In this document: piece by piece, positions 35,364-44,644 of the stretch | Layout of the letters: every line of letters starts with the position of its first letter | Numbering within the stretch: position 1 is the stretch's first letter | Assembly: GCA_964631345.1 (NCBI GenBank) | Contig: CAZVWE010000002.1 | Coordinates: 62,001-126,000 of the forward strand | Reading direction: 5' to 3' | From: MGBC163016 sp964631345 | GTDB taxonomy: Bacteria; Actinomycetota; Coriobacteriia; Coriobacteriales; Eggerthellaceae | Length of the DNA stretch: 64,000 bases | Program-made: the position numbers and the translations under genes | The notes under the pieces: generated by a model | Told to the model about the DNA's origin: nothing | The model's database searches: none | The model's input: the letters and a program-made list of their open reading frames with translations, nothing else

Positions 35364-36674
35364 ATGGCAAGCATAAATCCTCGCGTATATAGCTCGATTC
35401 TAAGGGTACGCAAAGCGTATCCTTTTGATGTTGCTTGCGTTCTTATGCGTTTTTATACATATATGATGAGTATTGGTACAGTAAGTATGCTCTCTTTGGC
35501 AGGGTATTCATTCCTGGAATCAGGACTTACTGCGTCAGCAATAGCGTTTTCGATTTTTCTGATTTCTCCAAGAATTTCGAAAAAAGTAGACGAATATGGA
35601 CAGTCAAAAATCGTTCCAAAGGCATCAGCTGTAGTAATCATTGGACTTTGTGGATTACTTGCGTGTGTATGCTTCAATGGGCCTGTGTGGGTCATGTTTT
35701 TTGCGGCAATACTTATGGGGTGTATCCCCAATCCGCAAGCAATGGCACGAGCAAGGTGGACATACCTTCTTAGAACGAAAAAACTTGGTGATAATGCACC
35801 TGATATACGAACAATTTTTTCTTATGAAGGCGTTCTAGATGATGTTGCATTTATGGTCAGTCCTCCTTTTGCGATAGCTATGGCGGCGGCAGTAGCCCCC
35901 ATAGCGGGACTTGCGATTGGTGGAATTTGTTTTGTCATAGGATCATTCGTTCTTAGTTTGTCTAAATCTACTGAACCTGTGCCAGGATGGGTAGCCGATG
36001 AAGAAGATGCGTCGAATTCAGAAGATTACGCGAGTAATAACTCGGATAATTTAGATCAGCTATCTAATGTTGGGTCATCGAATTCCAAAAAAACTAGAAG
36101 CATTATTTTGGAATCTTCGGTTGTGCGAGTTCTTTTTCTGCTGATGTTTTTAACCGGATGTTTTTATGGGGTATTTGATTCATCTGGAGTTGCGTTTGCA
36201 GAGGAGTTGGGAGATCCAAACATAGCTGGTACAGCTCTTATGGTGTCGGCGATTATTTCTGCTTTTGTTGGATTCATTTTTGGAATGGTGCGAATCAGCG
36301 CAAAACAAAGCACGCAGCAAATTGTAACTTCAGTATTCATGGGACTTATATATGGTCTTATGGCATTAATTGATAGCGCTCTATCATTTTTTGTTATTTC
36401 TTGTATAGCCGCACTTTCGTATGCACCGTTTTTAATAACCTCTAATGCGACTTGTGAACGGGCTGTTCCTGGGCGACGTCTTACTGAGGCAATTACGTGG
36501 ATCAACTCTGGAATGACATGTGGAATCGCAATTGGTCCTACAATTGCAGGTATTATTGTTGATTATTTCGGCAGTATGGTTGGGTTTGATGTCGGAGCTT
36601 TGTTTGCACTTGCAATTCCTGTAATTACACTTATTTTCTCGCGGATGTTACGTAAAAAAATAGAATGTTCGTGA
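35364..36674 (+). CDS. Major facilitator superfamily transporter
   Basis: The 436-residue protein has twelve hydrophobic helices in two halves, joined by an acidic, Ser/Asn-rich cytoplasmic loop (about 205-245). The first half shows the loop ISPRISKKVDEYGQSK between helices 2 and 3, a variant of the MFS motif A, and the second half ends with GIAIGPTIAGIIVDYFG. The substrate cannot be read; the closest general types are drug or metabolite exporters. The ribosome site is weak (GGTAAG). Confidence 0.87.
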   Translation: MASINPRVYSSILRVRKAYPFDVACVLMRFYTYMMSIGTVSMLSLAGYSFLESGLTASAIAFSIFLISPRISKKVDEYGQSKIVPKASAVVIIGLCGLLACVCFNGPVWVMFFAAILMGCIPNPQAMARARWTYLLRTKKLGDNAPDIRTIFSYEGVLDDVAFMVSPPFAIAMAAAVAPIAGLAIGGICFVIGSFVLSLSKSTEPVPGWVADEEDASNSEDYASNNSDNLDQLSNVGSSNSKKTRSIILESSVVRVLFLLMFLTGCFYGVFDSSGVAFAEELGDPNIAGTALMVSAIISAFVGFIFGMVRISAKQSTQQIVTSVFMGLIYGLMALIDSALSFFVISCIAALSYAPFLITSNATCERAVPGRRLTEAITWINSGMTCGIAIGPTIAGIIVDYFGSMVGFDVGALFALAIPVITLIFSRMLRKKIECS

Positions 36675-36810
36675 TTCAAGATAGGGATTTCATGACGTAT
36701 TAGAAATAATTCACTATTTCAACGTTGTGCAAGCTATGGTTTATTATTAAATTTATGATCACAAAATAATATTGCAAGAATTTGTACGGCATTTTGTCGA
36801 AAGGTAGGAC

Positions 36811-37749
36811 ATGGCAAGCACAGAGGTAAATCAAACCAACAATCAAGGGGAAGCTGTAGTTATAGATCGCAAAATTCCTGTTGCATCAGTTGCTGTCATG
36901 ATTTTTATACTACTTGTTGCATTCGCTTGTGTTGGTGTGCAAGTAGTTTTTGCAGCAACCGGTCAAAATGACGTAAAGGAGCAACAGGCATCTCTGAAGC
37001 CTGGTAATTTTGACTTCCAAGAGGCCATGGTGGTTGCTGAACTTCCGGAGGGAATTGCAGGAAGCGTTAATGGTGAAGAAATTCCCGAATCTGAAATCAC
37101 TGACTATATAACCAACTTTAGGCACGCTCATGGTCTTGACGGTGATGATGCATGGATTGAATACTTAATTGAATACGGCTATACACCTCAGACTGTTCGT
37201 GAAAGTGTCATATCTGCATATATGACACTTGATTTAGACAGGCAACTTGCTTCGCAAAACAAAATCGTTATCTCTGAAGAAGAGGGAGATGCGATCTTTG
37301 ATCAATATATAGATGATCTCGGCGGACAAGAAGAGCTTGATAAGTTGATGGCTGAAACGGGTTATTCGGAATACTACGTAAAAGCTACAGCAATAGATAC
37401 TGCTATAAGGGAAATGATGAAAGATGACTTCGTCAAGGAAAAGCCATCGAGCGCTTCAACGGACGCGTCAATTCTTGTATCAATTCAAGCATCTATGCCT
37501 GAATATGCAGATGCTGAATCACTAGATGAAATCCCTGCAGATATTGTTGAGAAGTATCGCAAAAGTGTGCTTGACTACGAGTTTGCACTTGCTTTCTCAA
37601 AGGGATTTAATAACTATGCAAGCGATTCTGAGCTATACATTTCTGAGATGCCAGCAGATGTGCCCTATAACGTAAACGTTGAGCTTCAAAAACTAATCAA
37701 TCAATTCCAGGAAATCTTTCCGGATGAATTGAAGGAAATGATTCCTTAA
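36811..37749 (+). CDS. SurA/trigger-factor-like chaperone domain protein, membrane anchored
   Basis: The 312-residue protein has a helix near 25-49 that anchors it, then a linker and a SurA_N-type helical domain that opens with GSVNGEEIPESEITDYI, the usual entry to extracytoplasmic folding factors. The peptidyl-prolyl isomerase domain of PrsA or SurA is missing; the remaining helices (about 130-300) are acidic. It is probably an outside chaperone for secreted proteins. GTAGGA precedes the ATG. A strong terminator follows. Confidence 0.82.
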   Translation: MASTEVNQTNNQGEAVVIDRKIPVASVAVMIFILLVAFACVGVQVVFAATGQNDVKEQQASLKPGNFDFQEAMVVAELPEGIAGSVNGEEIPESEITDYITNFRHAHGLDGDDAWIEYLIEYGYTPQTVRESVISAYMTLDLDRQLASQNKIVISEEEGDAIFDQYIDDLGGQEELDKLMAETGYSEYYVKATAIDTAIREMMKDDFVKEKPSSASTDASILVSIQASMPEYADAESLDEIPADIVEKYRKSVLDYEFALAFSKGFNNYASDSELYISEMPADVPYNVNVELQKLINQFQEIFPDELKEMIP

Positions 37750-37845
37750 ATTGATGCATCGTGATATATAGCAATTAATAGGCGTGTATTTGTGCAAAAT
37801 GATTCGCCGCAATGGTGGGCGATGCACAAGAGCCAACATTTTCTA

Positions 37846-37884
37846 AACATAAGGAAGGTTCAAAGTAACCTTCCTTATGTTTTT
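37846..37884 (+). terminator. Rho-independent terminator
   Basis: A perfect 15-bp stem joins 37846-37860 and 37867-37881 around a six-base loop (CAAAGT), followed by a T run to 37884. It ends the SurA-like gene ahead of htpG. Confidence 0.92.
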
Positions 37885-37956
37885 GCATATCGTATTGGAT
37901 GACAGAAAAATAGAATCTATTTGAGACAGATTCCACACGAAAGAAGGTAACAACAG

Positions 37957-39945
37957 ATGCGAAAGTTCAAGACAGAAAGCAAGAAGCTACTCGATTTGAT
38001 GATTAACTCAATTTATACGAATAAAGAGATTTTTTTGCGAGAGTTGATTTCAAATGCGTCTGATGCAATCGACAAGCTCTATTTCAGAAGTCTTGTTGAT
38101 GAAACTGTAAAAATTAATAGGTCAGATCTGGCTATTACTGTGGATTGCGATCCAGATGAACGCATAGTAATAGTTTCAGATAACGGGATTGGAATGACTA
38201 AAGATGACCTAGATAAAAACCTAGGAACGATCGCGCATTCGGATTCCTATGAATTCAAAGAGGCGCAAAGTGCAACTGATAAACCAGGACTAGATGATGT
38301 ATCTACAGATGGAGATATTGCAGCTGATGTAGACATAATTGGACAATTTGGTGTTGGATTCTATTCCGCATTTATGGTTGGTCATAAAGTCAAAGTTGTA
38401 TCAAAGGCATATGGATCAGATGAAGCTTGGGAATGGGAATCTGATGGTGTTGAGGGATACAACATTAAAGAATCTAAGCGCGATGAGCATGGTACAGATG
38501 TTTATGTATACCTTAAAGATGATGAGCCCGATGAGAACTACAGTCATTTTGCAACAGAAGATGGTTTAACTGAGCTCATCAAGCGATATAGCAATTACGT
38601 CAGATATCCAATACAAATGGAGGTAGTCAAGAGTCGTATGAAGCCAGTTCCTGCCGATGCAGGAGAGGACTATAAACCAGAGTTTGAGAATTACACAGAA
38701 ATTGAGACCATCAACTCAATGATCCCAATTTGGAAACGCAAGAAAAGTGAAGTAACTGATGAGGAGTACAACGAGTTTTACAAAACAGATTTCCATGACT
38801 TTGATGATCCAATTGATGTAATGAGCCTCCATGCAGAGGGAACACTTACATATGATGCATTGATGTTTGTCCCAGCGCATGCGCCATATGACATGTGGTC
38901 GAAGGATTACAAGAAAGGTCTTGCTCTTTATAGTTCAGGTGTTCTGATTATGGATAAATGCGAAGAGCTTGTACCTGATTATTTCAACTTCGTAAGAGGT
39001 GTTGTTGATTCAGCCGATCTTACACTAAATATTTCCCGTGAGACTTTACAGCACAACGGTCAACTTCGAGCTATTGCTCGCCGTTTGGAAAAGAAAATTA
39101 AAGGCGAGCTTGCAAATATGCTCGCAAATGATCGAGAAAAATATGAAGACTTCTTTAATGAGTTTGGCCGGTCGATGAAATACGGACTATATGCTTCTTA
39201 TGGCACCGCTCGTGATGTTTTGGCTGATTTGCTTTTGTTCTATTCAGCGAAGCAAAAGAAAATGATCACTTTTGCAGAATATGTAAAGGATGCTCCTGAG
39301 AACGCTGACTCGATTTATTTTGCTGCGGGAGATACATACGAAAGACTCTCTAGTATGCCAATCGTTACAACAGTGCTTGCAAAAGGCTATGACGTTTTGC
39401 TGTGCAATGAGAGCATGGATGAGTTTTGCATGATGGCACTTGGTTCATACGATGTAGAAGATGAACAAGAAGGCGAAGAAGGCAAATCGAAGGCTTGGCC
39501 TATCAAAAATGTTGGTGGCGAAGATTTAGGTCTTACAACTGAAGAGGAAAAGAAAAAGGCAGAAGAGACAACTGAGGAAAATGCTGGTCTTTTTGAGTTC
39601 ATGAAAGATTCTCTTGGTGATAAGGTCGAAAAGGTTGTCGTGTCAACAAGATTGACAGACGCTCCCGTTGTGCTTACGACAGAAGGCGCAATGTCGCTTA
39701 AAATGGCGCAACTCTTAAAGGCTCAACAGGTCTCTGAAGAAGGGGTGCCAGAACTTAAATTAGTGATGGAACTTAATGCAGAGCATCCTGTGTTTGAAGT
39801 CTTAAAAGAGGCATACAAAGCAGGTGATTCTAAAAAGGTCGAAGACTATACAGGCATTTTGTTTGATCAGGCTTTGTTGGTTGAGGGCATTCGGATAGAT
39901 AATCCACTTGAGTTTGCTCAACGTGTGGCAAAGCTTATGGTGTAG
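37957..39945 (+). CDS. htpG: Molecular chaperone HtpG (Hsp90)
   Basis: The 662-residue protein is a full Hsp90. The ATP site shows LRELISNASDAIDKL, DNGIGMTKDDL and GQFGVGFYSAFMVG, and the middle domain has the arginine in NISRETLQHN that contacts the nucleotide. A short acidic insertion (about residues 108-128) lies in the N-terminal domain. AGAAGG precedes the ATG. The gene is four bases from the ClC gene, so both may be read together. No CIRCE or HspR-type operator is visible upstream. Confidence 0.95.
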   Translation: MRKFKTESKKLLDLMINSIYTNKEIFLRELISNASDAIDKLYFRSLVDETVKINRSDLAITVDCDPDERIVIVSDNGIGMTKDDLDKNLGTIAHSDSYEFKEAQSATDKPGLDDVSTDGDIAADVDIIGQFGVGFYSAFMVGHKVKVVSKAYGSDEAWEWESDGVEGYNIKESKRDEHGTDVYVYLKDDEPDENYSHFATEDGLTELIKRYSNYVRYPIQMEVVKSRMKPVPADAGEDYKPEFENYTEIETINSMIPIWKRKKSEVTDEEYNEFYKTDFHDFDDPIDVMSLHAEGTLTYDALMFVPAHAPYDMWSKDYKKGLALYSSGVLIMDKCEELVPDYFNFVRGVVDSADLTLNISRETLQHNGQLRAIARRLEKKIKGELANMLANDREKYEDFFNEFGRSMKYGLYASYGTARDVLADLLLFYSAKQKKMITFAEYVKDAPENADSIYFAAGDTYERLSSMPIVTTVLAKGYDVLLCNESMDEFCMMALGSYDVEDEQEGEEGKSKAWPIKNVGGEDLGLTTEEEKKKAEETTEENAGLFEFMKDSLGDKVEKVVVSTRLTDAPVVLTTEGAMSLKMAQLLKAQQVSEEGVPELKLVMELNAEHPVFEVLKEAYKAGDSKKVEDYTGILFDQALLVEGIRIDNPLEFAQRVAKLMV

Positions 39946-39949
39946 CGTA

Positions 39950-41431
39950 ATGCAAACACGGCCAAATAGCGCAAAGACGGCAGCCCAGAAGCACGATGTA
40001 GCAACAGGAATAGACTATTCCCAATGTATCAAGCATCTTCTTTTTGCCGTAGTGGTTGGAGTTGTTTGTGGTCTAGCTTCAGTGGTGCTGTGTCTTTGCG
40101 TTGGCTGGTCATATGATTTATTTAAAGACTTCAAGTGGCTGATCTGGGCATTGCCAGTGTTTGGCGTCTTTGAGCTTGCTCTTTATAAATGGTGGAAATT
40201 ACGGCCTGATATGACAACGCATCGGGTCATTATGCACATGAGAGACAATAAGCCAGTCTCATATTTTCTAGCACCTGGAATTTTGCTTGGCACTTGCATG
40301 ACCATTCTCGGCGGTGGATCTGTAGGTAAAGAAGCTGGGGCTTTACAGATGGGTGCATCTCTTGGAAGTCTAGTTTCGCGCCCTTTTAAGCTGAGGTCGA
40401 TATATAGGCGCAATTACGATGAAAAACTAAATGATGCAGTTGCAGCTACAGGAATGGCCGCATGTTTTTCAGCTCTTTTCTTTGCACCTTTGGGTTCATG
40501 TATGTTTGTGCTGGAGTTGATGCGATTTAAAAAATCTGTAACGCGCCATTTTGTGTCTATGCTTGTGGCTTGCTTTGTAGCGTTTTTTATCGCAAGTACT
40601 ATCGGTATCGGAGACATTATCACAAAGGTTGCGTTTCCTTTAATTGACTGGAGGGTTGTTGGCCAATGCGTAGTTATTGGTGTTGCTGCAGCAATATTTG
40701 GAACGATCTTTGATTCAGTCATTCACTGGATACACGATTTAACTTGGAGATTAAGTAAAAACTATTTTCTCTGGGTGATAGTAGGCGGTCTTTTATTTGC
40801 AGCAATAATTACTATTTTTAATCTTGACTACCTTACAGGCTCAGGTGGAGATACGCTAAATCGTGTTCTTAATGGACGTTTTGGGGCATGGGATTTTTTG
40901 ATAAAAGCAATCCTTACCGCTATTTGTTTGGGTTTTTGGTTTAAAGGCGGAGAAATTATGCCGTCGTTTTGTATAGGTGGCTTACTGGGTGCATCTTGTT
41001 CTTACCTGTCCGGCGGTGATGCGGTGTTTGGTGCCGCTGTTGGGGTTGTATCGTTTTTTGCAGCATTTAGTAGGTGTCCGCTTGCGGCATTTTTGATGGG
41101 GTGTGAGATTTTTGGTTGGCAAGGAGCTCTCTTTTTCGTAATAGGCATTGTTGTTGCTTATATGTTTGGATCTCCTGTTGGTATGTATGGCGAGGGCATC
41201 GATCGTGCAATTAGAACTCGTTGGAGCACTGCTTTTGGGCACATAAGGCAAGAGCGTATAAAAAATGAAGCAGAGTATGTTGGCGCTATTCAAAAGACAA
41301 CAGCTTTTTTGGAGGGCATCAAAAACACGCTTGATGCACCAGATGACAAAGTACCTGCATCCGGAGAAATGAAATCTGAAGTAGAGGCTAAGCCAAAGAC
41401 GGCAGTAAATTCTGACGAGGCTCATTCCTAG
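39950..41431 (+). CDS. ClC family chloride channel/antiporter
   Basis: The frame opens inside htpG, but the ATG at 39950, four bases after the htpG stop, is the sensible start and gives 493 residues. There are ten or more helices. The filter motif GGGSVGKEAGALQMG keeps the gating glutamate of the GxEGP motif in GKEAG, and GGEIMPSFCIGGLLG corresponds to the GxFxPxL motif. The retained glutamate suggests coupled Cl-/H+ exchange or a gated channel. The last 80 residues are polar and cytoplasmic, without CBS domains. Confidence 0.88.
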   Translation: MQTRPNSAKTAAQKHDVATGIDYSQCIKHLLFAVVVGVVCGLASVVLCLCVGWSYDLFKDFKWLIWALPVFGVFELALYKWWKLRPDMTTHRVIMHMRDNKPVSYFLAPGILLGTCMTILGGGSVGKEAGALQMGASLGSLVSRPFKLRSIYRRNYDEKLNDAVAATGMAACFSALFFAPLGSCMFVLELMRFKKSVTRHFVSMLVACFVAFFIASTIGIGDIITKVAFPLIDWRVVGQCVVIGVAAAIFGTIFDSVIHWIHDLTWRLSKNYFLWVIVGGLLFAAIITIFNLDYLTGSGGDTLNRVLNGRFGAWDFLIKAILTAICLGFWFKGGEIMPSFCIGGLLGASCSYLSGGDAVFGAAVGVVSFFAAFSRCPLAAFLMGCEIFGWQGALFFVIGIVVAYMFGSPVGMYGEGIDRAIRTRWSTAFGHIRQERIKNEAEYVGAIQKTTAFLEGIKNTLDAPDDKVPASGEMKSEVEAKPKTAVNSDEAHS

Positions 41432-41448
41432 CGATGATAGCTAGTTCT

Positions 41449-41478
41449 AAGACTAAGCCTTCGTGAAGACCTAGTCTT
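41449..41478. terminator. Hairpin between convergent genes
   Basis: AAGACTA (41449-41455) pairs with TAGTCTT (41472-41478), and inside it CTTC pairs with GAAG around a GT loop. The right arm overlaps the stop codon of the minus-strand gene. T-rich sequence follows at 41481-41492 on the plus strand. Confidence 0.55.
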
Positions 41479-42328
41479 CGCTTTCCTTTTTATCAATATG
41501 GCCTCTTGGATCTATAAGTCCATTTGGCATAATGCGTATCTCAGACCATCCCATTTCATCTAAGGCTTTGGCGCATCTCCATGGGGGTGTGCCACCATCG
41601 AATTCAGCGCAATAGCAAAGTGCTTCTATTAAAGTTACGTTATGCATAAGATCAAACATTGTGTCTACATCGGGTACTGCTGGTAAATAAATAGCATCAA
41701 GATTAGCTGCTTTTGCTTTCCGTATATATGCTGGAAGCACTGTTAGACCATCTTCGTTGTAGTAAATACCTGAGTGATTAAAATCGGTTGATTTGTTCCA
41801 TCCGATGATGCTTACACCCATAGCTTGATCTGGAGCAATCACTATACCTTTTCGATTAGCATCGTCTAAATCGTGCAGAAGTTTAAAGCCATTTGCTATG
41901 TCTTTAACGGTAAGTGCGGGCATATCGGCACCCATTGAAAGAATGCAATCCGCCCCCTTATCCCAAGCTTTTTGGAATGCATCGTTATAGTGAGCATCGA
42001 AACTTTCGCCTTTATCACAATCAAACCTTATAGGGCGAGGCCAAGTCCCGGCATCTTCAAAAAGCGCTTGCATTTTGGGTAAGTTTTCTTCAGGCGCTGT
42101 AGAAATTACAAGTTCATACGTGTCTTTGATTGCATCATTTCCGTCTTTTTCTAAGGCATCAAATGCTGCCATGCATATCTCAACGACATCAAAAAGCATG
42201 CAATGATAAAGAACGCTGGCAGTTTCTGGAGTAAAGATTCCGTCTTTCAATGTTGTAAGTCTTGTCTTTACAAGACCAGGTTCTGGTAACTTACTAAAAA
42301 GTAGAAGGGTGTTTTTGCGGGCGCTCAT
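41471..42328 (-). CDS. Glycosyltransferase-like protein, DUF2064 (TIGR04282 type)
   Basis: The ATG at 42328 has AAGGA five bases ahead and gives 285 residues; the frame extends eight codons further. The sequence starts NTLLLFSKLPEPGLVKTRL and has the pattern SMGADMPALTVKDI, both typical of DUF2064 proteins, which have a GT-A nucleotide-sugar fold related to MobA and CofC. The Asp in GADMPAL sits where the metal-binding acid is expected. Partner and acceptor are unknown. A C-terminal half of about 75 residues carries a Cys/Trp-rich segment (CYCAEFDGGTPPW). Confidence 0.85.
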   Translation of the reverse strand: MSARKNTLLLFSKLPEPGLVKTRLTTLKDGIFTPETASVLYHCMLFDVVEICMAAFDALEKDGNDAIKDTYELVISTAPEENLPKMQALFEDAGTWPRPIRFDCDKGESFDAHYNDAFQKAWDKGADCILSMGADMPALTVKDIANGFKLLHDLDDANRKGIVIAPDQAMGVSIIGWNKSTDFNHSGIYYNEDGLTVLPAYIRKAKAANLDAIYLPAVPDVDTMFDLMHNVTLIEALCYCAEFDGGTPPWRCAKALDEMGWSEIRIMPNGLIDPRGHIDKKESED

Positions 42329-42443
42329 CGTATTCCTTAAACGAACGATCAATACATTTGACTATACTAGCAATTTTGGATTGGCAATTAGACGCATTTG
42401 TGAATGCACTCTGTTTAAATCGGCAAAGAAAGGAAGTAGTCCT

Positions 42444-43523
42444 TTGCCTCGCAAAACAAAAAAGAAACCGATGATTATTGGAATCCCAAGGGCATTGATG
42501 TATTACCGATATGGAATATTATGGGAGACATTTTTCAAAGAACTCGGCTTTGATGTAGTTGTAAGCGATCCTACCAATAAAGACATTCTTGATATAGGGG
42601 ACAGTCTTTCCAATGATGAGGTTTGTATTGGTTCAAAGATTTATCTAGGACATGTTCAAAATTTAATTGGTAAATGTGATGCAATTTTTGTTCCTGGCTT
42701 TGGATGCGATGACGTAAGAGCGGGTTTCTGTACACGCTATCAATCGTTACCTGATCTAGTGCGAAACACATTTCGAGATACTGTAGTTAATGGGAAACGT
42801 GCTGAGTTTTTGACTATCATGGTTAGCAAGATTACTAAAGAATCTGATCATAAAAAGCCCTACATAGAGATGGCGCGCAAACTAGGAATAAACCCTTTTA
42901 TTGCTGCTTACGCATGGAAGCGCGCTTTTAGGTCATATCATAAAAATGCGGATAGCTTAGCTTGTATGCAATTAGAATCTTTGGATCTAATGCAGACATT
43001 AGACAGTCTTGAAAAGACAGAACAAGCAACTTGCGCGGAACAAACCCACACAACCCTTGCAGAACAGACCCATCTATGTGAGGTTAAAGAATATAAAACT
43101 CCTATGCGCGTTTTGGTGGTGGCGCATCCATATATATATTTAGATGATTATGTTGTATCCGATGTTATTCAAGCGCTAGAGCAATCAGGTGCTTTTGTTC
43201 TGTTTGCAGATCACACTGATAAACAGGCCGCTTTTGAGAAAAGCTTTGAGTTTTCAGAAACGCTTCCCTGGATTATTAATCGAGAACTTGTAGGTTCTGT
43301 TTTACTTCTTAAAGATAAGGTGGACGGAATTGTTGTTATCAGTGCTTTTCCGTGTGGACCCGATTCATTATTTATAGATGAACTTGAGCGCAGCGTTGAT
43401 GGCATACCGATGCTTCGTTTGACGATTGATTCTCAAAACGCGATGGCGGGTGTGCAAACAAGAATAGAAAGCTTTATGGATATTCTTTCATTTAAAGGAA
43501 AAGGTGGATATTTAGATGCCTAA
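42444..43523 (+). CDS. DUF2229 acyl-CoA dehydratase activase-related protein
   Basis: This matches the DUF2229 part of large CoA-substrate activases: MIIGIPRALMYYRYGILWETFF, then SNDEVCIGSKIYLGH and FVPGFGCDDVRAGFCTRYQS with conserved cysteines that could hold a Fe-S cluster. The open frame starts far upstream, but AAAGGAAG (42428-42435) points to the TTG at 42444, giving about 359 residues. An ATG at 42471 is the fallback. A 20-residue Thr/Gln/Ala-rich insertion repeats EQTH near residue 190. In other genomes this part is fused with the next two genes. Confidence 0.87.
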   Translation: MPRKTKKKPMIIGIPRALMYYRYGILWETFFKELGFDVVVSDPTNKDILDIGDSLSNDEVCIGSKIYLGHVQNLIGKCDAIFVPGFGCDDVRAGFCTRYQSLPDLVRNTFRDTVVNGKRAEFLTIMVSKITKESDHKKPYIEMARKLGINPFIAAYAWKRAFRSYHKNADSLACMQLESLDLMQTLDSLEKTEQATCAEQTHTTLAEQTHLCEVKEYKTPMRVLVVAHPYIYLDDYVVSDVIQALEQSGAFVLFADHTDKQAAFEKSFEFSETLPWIINRELVGSVLLLKDKVDGIVVISAFPCGPDSLFIDELERSVDGIPMLRLTIDSQNAMAGVQTRIESFMDILSFKGKGGYLDA

Positions 43524-44640
43524 TCATTTGAAGAAAAATTCTCATAGAAGCGCGCGCAAGAACTCCCATAAAGACAAATTGATTGCAGCCTTTAGGTATG
43601 CATATTATGAACCGGTGTTTAAGTATTTTGTTGAACAGGTTTTAGATTGCGAATTCTTAAAGCTTCCAAATCCTACTAAAACAACTGTTGAACAAGGAGT
43701 TCGTGTGTCACCCGATGATGTATGTGCGCCGTTTAAGCATATGATGGGGGACTGGATTGAGGCGCTAGATCTTGGCGCAGATGTACTTGTTCAAGTCGGT
43801 GGTCCCTGTAGGCTTGGATACTATGGTGAGATGCAAGAGAAAATCCTAAAAGACATGGGATACGACTTTACGATGCTTAATTTCTCTCATGGCATTGAGT
43901 ATGGATATATAGGCTGGGCTAAAGAAGTTTTACGGATTGTGAATCCAGATATTGATATTCCTTTTGGAGTCAGACAGTTAATTGCTTGCGGACACATGCT
44001 GAATCGAATTGATGAAGTTCGCGATATTTATATGGCAAATGCGGGGTTTGAGAAAGAAAAGGGTGCCTACAGGCGAGCTTGGAACAAACTTTTGGCAAAT
44101 TTGATGAAATGCAGCGACAGGCGTTCTATGGATGCGGCGTTTAATGATTGTCTATATACGATGGACGGTATTGAAACAGACATTCCTGCAAACCCGATCC
44201 GTATAGGTATTATCGGAGAACTCTATACTGCAATAGATGAAATATCCAATCTCGAACTTGATGAAAAGCTTTTGAAGATGGGGGTTGAACTTCATCGAAT
44301 GCTTAATTTTTCGAATAGATATTCTCACTACAATGAAGAAAAACTTCGCGCAGAAACGTCGGAGTATATTGAGTTTGATTCAGGTCCTACCTCTACGATG
44401 ACAATTGCTGCTGCAAAGCGTTATGCAGAAGAGGGTTTTGATGGACTAATCCATGCAAAGTGCAGCGGGTGCACTCCAGAGATTGATTGTATGCCAGCTC
44501 TTCGTCGAATTAGCGATGATTATAAGATTCCTATTCTTTATTTAACCTACGACACAGAAACCAGCGATACAGGGCTTATGACACGACTTGAAGCGTTTTA
44601 TGACATGCTTGAAATGAAGAAAACAAAGGCGGTGTGCTAG
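43516..44640 (+). CDS. 2-hydroxyacyl-CoA dehydratase D-component-like protein
   Basis: The 374-residue protein resembles HgdB-type subunits of 2-hydroxyacyl-CoA dehydratases. It has DDVCAPFKHMMGDW, VGGPCRLGYYGEMQ and KCSGCTPEIDCMP, whose cysteines probably bind a [4Fe-4S] cluster. It overlaps the DUF2229 gene by eight bases and is five bases from the ATPase gene, so the three proteins form one unit. The second dehydratase subunit and a CoA transferase are absent, so the substrate of this electron-transfer system is unknown. Confidence 0.87.
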   Translation: MPNHLKKNSHRSARKNSHKDKLIAAFRYAYYEPVFKYFVEQVLDCEFLKLPNPTKTTVEQGVRVSPDDVCAPFKHMMGDWIEALDLGADVLVQVGGPCRLGYYGEMQEKILKDMGYDFTMLNFSHGIEYGYIGWAKEVLRIVNPDIDIPFGVRQLIACGHMLNRIDEVRDIYMANAGFEKEKGAYRRAWNKLLANLMKCSDRRSMDAAFNDCLYTMDGIETDIPANPIRIGIIGELYTAIDEISNLELDEKLLKMGVELHRMLNFSNRYSHYNEEKLRAETSEYIEFDSGPTSTMTIAAAKRYAEEGFDGLIHAKCSGCTPEIDCMPALRRISDDYKIPILYLTYDTETSDTGLMTRLEAFYDMLEMKKTKAVC

Positions 44641-44644
44641 ATAG